Source: Candidatus Thalassarchaeaceae archaeon
Lineage (GTDB): Archaea > Thermoplasmatota > Poseidoniia > Poseidoniales > Thalassarchaeaceae
Direction: 5' to 3'
Length of the DNA stretch: 11,480 nucleotides
Assembly (NCBI GenBank): GCA_030745885.1
Contig: JASLNR010000016.1
Coordinates: 1-11,480, forward strand
In this document: positions 7,588 through 11,480 of the stretch, piece by piece
Numbering within the stretch: position 1 is the first letter of the stretch
Layout of the letters: every line of letters starts with the position of its first letter
Position numbers and translations under genes: made by a program
Notes under the pieces: model-generated
Told to the model about the DNA's origin: nothing
Databases searched by the model: none
What the model saw: only the letters and a program-made list of their open reading frames with translations

Positions 7588-8199
7588 ATGACCATCAGAC
7601 CACCTCTCAGGACCCTGCTGATTCTGGTCTTCGGTCTCTGGGTCTTCGGGACAGGTGACGCCATCCTCATTGCAGCGGGCATTGGGAACACCCCTTGGAC
7701 GGTACTAGCTGAGGGGATAGCCGTAAACATAGACTGGTCCGTCGGCCAAGCCACTTTCCTCGTCAGCGTCTTGGTGCTATTGCTGTGGATTCCTTTGAGG
7801 GAGAGGCCAGGAATCGGCACCATCCTCAACGCAATACTGATTGCAGCCGCAATAGAGGTCATGGTGCCACGCCTCCCAACCCCCGAGACACAGGCCATGG
7901 CAATCGCACAGGTCCTCATTGGCGTACTCCTGATTGGCATCGGCAGTGGGATCTACCTCACAGCCAACCTTGGTCCAGGACCTAGGGATGGCTGGATGAC
8001 CGGCCTGCAGAAGGTGTCCGGAGTACCGATAGCTAGGGTCCGGGGGGCTATCGAGATCACGGTTCTCGTAGTCGGGTGGATGTTAGGGGGAACATTCAGG
8101 GAGGGCACCATCCTATTCGCCGTCCTCATCGGACCCGTCGTGGCAACCTGTCTCAATCTCGCAGGCCGCTTCGGCAAGCCGGGTGAGGTTCATGGCTGA
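7588..8199 (+). CDS. YczE/YyaS/YitT-like integral membrane protein
   Basis: This membrane protein has 203 residues from the ATG at 7588 (MTIRPPLRTLLILVFGLW). The open frame extends up to an ATG at 7420, with another ATG at 7519. The added residues are polar and unlike the family, and the first membrane helix starts right after 7588, so I take the short form; 7519 remains possible. Five or so hydrophobic segments are visible. Family blocks are GNTPWTVLAEGI (33-44), WIPLRERPGIGTILNA (67-82), IGIGSGIYLTANLGPGPRDG (116-135) and a C-terminal GTILFAVLIGPV (173-184). Proteins of this YczE-type group are widespread in bacteria and poorly characterised; a transport role is often assumed but not shown. 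It is 18 bases ahead of threonine synthase in the same frame and direction, so the pair is likely one transcript. Confidence 0.82.
   Translation: MTIRPPLRTLLILVFGLWVFGTGDAILIAAGIGNTPWTVLAEGIAVNIDWSVGQATFLVSVLVLLLWIPLRERPGIGTILNAILIAAAIEVMVPRLPTPETQAMAIAQVLIGVLLIGIGSGIYLTANLGPGPRDGWMTGLQKVSGVPIARVRGAIEITVLVVGWMLGGTFREGTILFAVLIGPVVATCLNLAGRFGKPGEVHG
8182..8188 (+). promoter_or_regulatory. Strong Shine-Dalgarno-like GGTGAGG before an out-of-frame ATG
   Basis: GGTGAGG ends 3 bases before the ATG at 8192, which overlaps the stop of the YczE-like gene. That ATG opens a short frame ([14 protein letters not shown], then stop) shifted relative to threonine synthase. It is a better placed initiation signal than anything directly before the in-frame ATG at 8218, which has only a weak AGGCGAG. 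This matters for the N terminus of threonine synthase. Confidence 0.5.
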
Positions 8200-8217
8200 A
8201 ACCCATCAGGCGAGACC

Positions 8218-9279
8218 ATGGTGGGCCACGGTGTGATAAGGCGCTATCGCGAGTTTCTGCCGGTATCAGAGCATACCCGCGTGGTCTCACTCAACGAAGG
8301 CGGCACCCCACTCATCGAGGCCCCGGGAATCGTCAACGAGATTGGAGGCAAGTTCCGTCTCCTAGTCAAGCATGAGGGACTCAACCCAACGGCCTCCTTC
8401 AAGGATAGGGGAATGACCTTGGCCATCACCAAGGCGGCTGAGAGAGGGGCGAGCATAGTGGTGTGCGCGAGCACGGGGAACACCAGCGCATCCGCAGCGG
8501 CCTATGCAGCCGCCGCAGGGATGACCTGTCTCGTCCTGATACCAGAGGGCAAGATCGCCTTCGGCAAGATGGCTCAGGCATTGATTCACGGAGCCCAGAC
8601 GCTTGAGGTCAGGGGAAACTTCGATGATGCTCTGGAGATTGTTCGGCAGTTGGGCGAGAGGGACGAGATCGAAATCGTGAACAGCATCAACCCGTTCCGG
8701 ATACAAGGCCAGAAGACGGCGGCCTTCGAGATCTGCGACGACCTAGGCAGCGCCCCTGACATGCACTTCCTGCCGGTGGGCAACGCCGGCAACATCACCG
8801 CCTACTGGCTCGGCTACAAGGAGTACCTCGAGGCCGGCCGTAGCAGCGGGTTACCTCGGATGATGGGCTGGCAAGCCGAGGGGTCCGCTCCGATAGTCCG
8901 AGGAGCTCCAGTTGAGGAACCCGAGACCATCGCCACTGCGATACGCATCGGCAACCCAGCTAGCTGGCAGAAGGCGGTCGAAGCCGCGAGCGAATCCTCC
9001 GGGTCCATCGGCATGGTCAGCGACGAGGAGATACTGGACGCCCAGCGTCTGTTGGCTCGCACAGCAGGGATCTTCGTCGAGCCCGCCTCCGCGGCCGGAA
9101 TAGCCGGCCTTGTGAAGTACCACGCAGCAGGCGGCGTGCCCACGGGCAGCACCGTGGTTGTCACCGTCACGGGGCACGGTCTGAAGGACCCTGACGTAGC
9201 AGTCGAGAACTCTCGAACTGAGCCCACTCTGGTCAATTCCGATCTCGATTCGGTGTTGGCCGCAATCGGTCTCGATTAG
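8218..9279 (+). CDS. thrC: Threonine synthase
   Basis: This 353-residue cytoplasmic PLP enzyme converts O-phosphohomoserine to threonine and phosphate, the last step of threonine synthesis. The PLP-binding Lys62 lies in [13 protein letters not shown]. Other signatures are EGGTPL (27-32), [19 protein letters not shown] (substrate and PLP contact), [32 protein letters not shown], the phosphate-binding [13 protein letters not shown], and [15 protein letters not shown]. The match in order and spacing to the short bacterial form, as in Mycobacterium ThrC, is very close, which suggests bacterial ancestry for the gene. ATG 8218 is the first in-frame start after the TGA of the YczE-like gene. Bacterial homologues usually have several more residues ending in a Trp-containing motif before GVI. 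Those residues seem to be encoded here in another frame from ATG 8192, so the 5' end may carry a one-base loss. The 3' end overlaps the Lrp-like gene by 4 bases. Confidence 0.95.
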   Translation: MVGHGVIRRYREFLPVSEHTRVVSLNEGGTPLIEAPGIVNEIGGKFRLLVKHEGLNPTASFKDRGMTLAITKAAERGASIVVCASTGNTSASAAAYAAAAGMTCLVLIPEGKIAFGKMAQALIHGAQTLEVRGNFDDALEIVRQLGERDEIEIVNSINPFRIQGQKTAAFEICDDLGSAPDMHFLPVGNAGNITAYWLGYKEYLEAGRSSGLPRMMGWQAEGSAPIVRGAPVEEPETIATAIRIGNPASWQKAVEAASESSGSIGMVSDEEILDAQRLLARTAGIFVEPASAAGIAGLVKYHAAGGVPTGSTVVVTVTGHGLKDPDVAVENSRTEPTLVNSDLDSVLAAIGLD

Positions 9280-9746
9280 CTGAGCGCCTTCGCCTCGCCG
9301 TCGTAGTTGTAGAACGACACTAGGGTCTGCGTGTGGCCGACACCTGGAACATCCGAGAGGTCGTCTAGGATAGAGTCCCCGAGGTCTTCCATATTCCTCG
9401 CTAGAACCTCGACGATGAAGTCCCACTGGCCGGTGACTATGTGGCATCCGACGACGAATGGCATGCTACAGATCTCTTGGGCCACCTCTCGTCTATCGGT
9501 TTGCCCCCTCTCGCCCGCCCAGTTAGCTAGGATGAAGGCGTGCAGACTCCACCCAAGCTCCTCTTTTCCGAGTTCCACTGTGAAGCGGCGCACCACCCCT
9601 CTCTCCTGCAGCCTCCTAATCCTGTCATGAACAGTAACTCTCGGCATTCCTAGGGCATCGGCTATGGCCTGCGTGCTGGCACGCGAATCTTCCTTCAACA
9701 TCCCTACTATCTTGGCGTCCTTGGCGTCCAAATCGGATGTGGGCAT
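9276..9746 (-). CDS. Lrp/AsnC-family transcriptional regulator
   Basis: This 156-residue DNA-binding protein has an N-terminal winged helix-turn-helix at about 6-55. [18 protein letters not shown] is followed by the recognition-helix region [19 protein letters not shown]. The C-terminal ligand-binding RAM domain spans roughly 65-145 and includes [17 protein letters not shown], the counterpart of the usual G-x-(Y/W)-D motif. Family members oligomerise and sense amino acids such as leucine, lysine, methionine or aspartate; the effector here is unknown. The gene is divergent from the Cys/Met PLP-enzyme/exporter pair and convergent with threonine synthase. It is therefore the obvious candidate regulator of this amino-acid module and of itself. 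The start is ATG 9746, with a TATA-like box about 27 bases upstream, implying a leaderless transcript. Inverted repeats in its promoter support autoregulation (inference). Confidence 0.93.
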   Translation of the reverse strand: MPTSDLDAKDAKIVGMLKEDSRASTQAIADALGMPRVTVHDRIRRLQERGVVRRFTVELGKEELGWSLHAFILANWAGERGQTDRREVAQEICSMPFVVGCHIVTGQWDFIVEVLARNMEDLGDSILDDLSDVPGVGHTQTLVSFYNYDGEAKALS

Positions 9747-9757
9747 GATTTCTGGAA

Positions 9758-9785
9758 TGACGGATGAAAATTAAATATTCCGTCA
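9758..9785. repeat. Inverted repeat flanking the regulator's TATA-like box (putative operator)
   Basis: TGACGGA at 9758-9764 and its exact complement TCCGTCA at 9779-9785 are separated by 14 bases and centred on the TATA-like box. Arm centres are 21 bases apart, about two helical turns, so both would face the same side of the DNA. A protein bound here would block TBP, as expected for autorepression by an Lrp-type regulator. Operator function is inferred. Confidence 0.5.
9769..9778 (-). promoter_or_regulatory. TATA-like box of the Lrp-like gene (leaderless promoter)
   Basis: Read on the minus strand this is ATATTTAATT, the best TATA-like match in the window. Its centre is about 27 bases upstream of the ATG at 9746. 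In archaea transcription starts roughly 25-27 bases downstream of the TATA centre, so the transcript should begin at or next to the start codon. Arms TGACGGA (9758-9764) and TCCGTCA (9779-9785) flank it symmetrically. Confidence 0.6.
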
Positions 9786-9800
9786 ATTAGTCGAGAATAT
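9775..9800. repeat. Second inverted repeat ATATTC / GAATAT in the divergent spacer
   Basis: ATATTC at 9775-9780 and GAATAT at 9795-9800 are exact complements with a 14-base spacer, and arm centres are 20 bases apart. The left arm overlaps the TATA-like box of the regulator. In an AT-rich spacer a 6-base repeat can arise by chance, so support is moderate. The same spacer length as the neighbouring repeat at 9758-9785 is suggestive. Confidence 0.35.
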
Positions 9801-9812
9801 CCTATTTCTTAG

Positions 9813-9833
9813 TGAATAATTCGACATTATTCA
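9813..9833. repeat. Near-upstream palindrome of the Cys/Met gene (putative operator)
   Basis: TGAATAAT (9813-9820) and ATTATTCA (9826-9833) are perfect 8-base complementary arms around TCGAC, 48 bases before the ATG at 9881. A weak TATA-like GTATAGTT (9846-9853) lies just downstream, so the palindrome would sit at or above the promoter of the Cys/Met gene. Lrp-family sites are often AT-rich imperfect palindromes of this size. Binding by the neighbouring regulator is inferred. Confidence 0.5.
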
Positions 9834-9880
9834 ATGATTACCGGCGTATAGTTGATGACACTACCACTATTCGGAGTTCC

Positions 9881-11083
9881 ATGAGCGACGAGCACTCCGA
9901 CAAAAGATTCGCTACACGAGCAGTATGGTCAGGCGGGCAGAACATAGAGGGGGCTGCCTCTACACCAGTTTTCCTCACTTCGACTTACCAACTCACCGAC
10001 GAGCGCTACCAAGGGTGGGCCGACGGAGCCCAGCACACCGAGCTGTACAGCCGTCTCTCAAGTATCAACTCGGAAGCTGTCGCTGCGAAGGTAGCGGCCT
10101 TGGAGGGAGCAGAGGATGGGGAGACCTTCGCCAGTGGGATGTCGGCAGTCAGCACGACCCTGTTGGCTCTGCTTTCGAAGGACGACCACATGGTAGCGAG
10201 TGCAGACTGCTACGGTGGTACGTACGGTTTGATTACCGAGGATCTTCCGAGATTCGGCATCGGCGTTTCGATGGCTGACATGAGGGACCCGTCTTCCTAC
10301 GAGGCGGCTATCCAGGAGAACACCAAGGTGCTCTACGTCGAGACACTTACGAATCCCGTCCTCAAGGTATGTGACCTCGAGGCCATGGCCGCGATTGCCA
10401 AGAAGCACGGACTCATCGCCATTGTTGACAATACCTTCGCGACACCGTGGGCCTGCAACCCCATCCCGATGGGCTTCGATTTGGTGATCCACTCAGGTAC
10501 CAAGTACCTCGGTGGCCACTCCGACCTGATTGCGGGAATCGTCGTCGGTCGCAAGGATCTGGTTGCTGAGATATTCGCCAAGAAGGTGCATCTCGGTGGC
10601 GCCGCCGATCCTCACATGTGCTACCTGCTTGAGAGGGGAATGAACACGCTCCACGCTAGGATGCCGATACATGCGGCCAACTCCGCCGAACTCGCTAGGA
10701 GGCTGGAGGCCCACCCGATGATCGAGAGCGTCAATCACTCCTCCCTGCCTAGTTACGTTGACTATGAGGTGGCGCAGAGGATCATGCCTAGAGGAACCGG
10801 GATGCTGTCCTACGTGGTGAAGGGCGGCGACGATGCCGCTTTGCGCTTCATGAGGGCTCTCGAGTTGGTCTTCGAGGCAACCAGTCTCGGTGGGACGCAG
10901 AGCCTAGTCGAGTGCCCGTTCAACTCCAGTCACATGTTCGTGCCTGAGGAGGTGCGCAGGGAGGCAGGCGTAGTGCCTGGTTTCGTGAGGATGAGCGTGG
11001 GAATAGAGGACGTCGAGGATATATGGGCAGATATGGATAAGGCCTTGGCCGCAGCCGGTGCCTTCCTCGAGAGCCGTGCCTGA
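9881..11083 (+). CDS. Cys/Met metabolism PLP-dependent enzyme (cystathionine gamma-synthase / gamma-lyase family)
   Basis: This 400-residue protein starts at the ATG at 9881 (MSDEHSDKRFATRAVWSGGQ), giving the family's usual N terminus. The frame is open from a GTG at 9812, but that codon sits at the edge of a palindrome and would add 23 non-family residues. The PLP Lys208 lies in SGTKYLGGHSD. Other family residues are Tyr56 and Arg58 (LYSRLSSINS), SGMSAV at 85-90, Asp183 in VDNTF, and ETLTNP (154-159). The C-terminal FVRMSVGIEDVEDIW is typical. The family includes cystathionine gamma-synthase, cystathionine gamma-lyase, methionine gamma-lyase and O-acyl-homoserine sulfhydrylases, which I cannot separate by eye. 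Roles lie in transsulfuration or methionine breakdown. An exporter gene follows after 9 bases and an Lrp-type regulator is divergent, so expression is probably controlled by amino-acid supply. Confidence 0.92.
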   Translation: MSDEHSDKRFATRAVWSGGQNIEGAASTPVFLTSTYQLTDERYQGWADGAQHTELYSRLSSINSEAVAAKVAALEGAEDGETFASGMSAVSTTLLALLSKDDHMVASADCYGGTYGLITEDLPRFGIGVSMADMRDPSSYEAAIQENTKVLYVETLTNPVLKVCDLEAMAAIAKKHGLIAIVDNTFATPWACNPIPMGFDLVIHSGTKYLGGHSDLIAGIVVGRKDLVAEIFAKKVHLGGAADPHMCYLLERGMNTLHARMPIHAANSAELARRLEAHPMIESVNHSSLPSYVDYEVAQRIMPRGTGMLSYVVKGGDDAALRFMRALELVFEATSLGGTQSLVECPFNSSHMFVPEEVRREAGVVPGFVRMSVGIEDVEDIWADMDKALAAAGAFLESRA

Positions 11084-11092
11084 GGCTTCGGC

Positions 11093-11480
11093 ATGGAGAC
11101 CGACCTGCTTCTGGCCACCCTTGCCTTCATCATCCCGATGTGCTTCACACCCGGTCCCAACAACGTGCTGTGTGCTGCGCACGGCTCCCAGCACGGCCTG
11201 AGAGGGACCATGCCCCTGATTCTGGGTATGGCGATCGGTTGGTCGACACTCGGTATTTTCGTAGGCGCCGCCACCGTATTCATCGAAGAGAATGAGGAGT
11301 TCTTCCGACTCCTAACCTACGTGGGCGCTGCATACATCGCTTATCTGGCGTACAAACTGGCTACATCGTCCCCCATTGCCACCGAGCACGAGCAAGCGGA
11401 CCGCTTAGGCTTCCGGACCGGCCTAATTCTTCAGGTGGTCAATGGAAAGGCCTGGATCCACTTTCTAGTCCTCATGACCG
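11093..11480 (+). CDS. LysE/RhtB-family amino-acid exporter, 3' truncated by window edge
   Basis: This reading frame starts at ATG 11093 and stays open to the window end; 129 residues are visible of about 200 expected. The N terminus METDLLLATLAFIIP leads into the family motif TPGPNN (19-24). Next comes HGLRGTMPLILGMAIGW, a hydrophobic segment, then LLTYVGAAYIAYLAYKLA (73-90), the usual third helix. A polar loop follows, and QVVNGKAWIHFLVLMT (114-129) corresponds to the family's NPKAW block, with Gly in place of Pro. It begins 9 bases after the PLP enzyme stop and is almost certainly co-transcribed, so its substrate may be a sulfur amino acid, homoserine or a related compound (inference). It differs clearly from the exporter at 468-1103, which has KPGP and NPNVYMFW. 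Confidence 0.88.
   Translation, partial: METDLLLATLAFIIPMCFTPGPNNVLCAAHGSQHGLRGTMPLILGMAIGWSTLGIFVGAATVFIEENEEFFRLLTYVGAAYIAYLAYKLATSSPIATEHEQADRLGFRTGLILQVVNGKAWIHFLVLMT

Noticed and set aside
8851..9447. A 198-codon minus-strand frame spanning the end of threonine synthase and the Lrp-like gene
   Set aside because: It runs through two well supported genes and its product matches nothing recognisable.
9812..9880. GTG start at 9812 extending the Cys/Met enzyme by 23 residues
   Set aside because: The extension overlaps an AT-rich perfect palindrome and encodes residues unlike the family. The ATG at 9881 gives the usual N terminus.

Overview
The window looks like a compact stretch of archaeal genome. 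I infer this from a geranylgeranyl reductase-family flavoprotein (the family that saturates archaeal isoprenoid lipid chains), a TATA-like box placed for a leaderless transcript in front of an Lrp-type regulator, GGTGAG-type ribosome-binding sites, and archaeal-style lipoproteins. Together with bacterial-looking metabolic genes (threonine synthase, YczE-like and Bax-inhibitor-like membrane proteins) this fits a marine Thermoplasmatota lineage such as Poseidoniales (Marine Group II). That placement is inference and was not tested.

Layout. (1) Positions 3-1103, plus strand: the 3' part of a BaxI_1/YccA-like membrane protein, then a complete LysE-family exporter 3 bases later. (2) Positions 1100-7377, minus strand: a tight five-gene series read right to left: geranylgeranyl reductase-like flavoprotein, HAD-IIA phosphatase, extended SDR, then two tandem paralogous Asp-box (BNR) lipoproteins. 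Gaps are 9, 38, 7 and 44 bases. (3) Positions 7588-9279, plus strand, divergent from the reductase: a YczE-like membrane protein and threonine synthase. (4) Positions 9276-9746, minus strand: an Lrp/AsnC regulator whose end overlaps that of threonine synthase. (5) Positions 9881-11480, plus strand, divergent from the regulator: a Cys/Met-metabolism PLP enzyme and the 5' part of a second LysE-family exporter, cut by the window end.

How the parts may work together. The right third reads as an amino-acid module: threonine synthase, a trans-sulfuration-type PLP enzyme, an exporter and an Lrp-type regulator. The AT-rich divergent spacer there holds three inverted repeats that look like operators. 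The central minus-strand cluster combines a lipid-type reductase, a phosphatase and an SDR with two surface-anchored beta-propeller proteins of unknown substrate, suggesting an envelope-related unit.

Most worth a second look: the paired lipoproteins, in which the downstream copy has lost its first Asp-box and has two cysteines there instead; the palindrome-rich regulator spacer; and a possible one-base loss in a G run near the 5' end of threonine synthase. No RNA genes, insertion sequences or CRISPR arrays were seen. No gene-free stretch exceeds about 210 bases.
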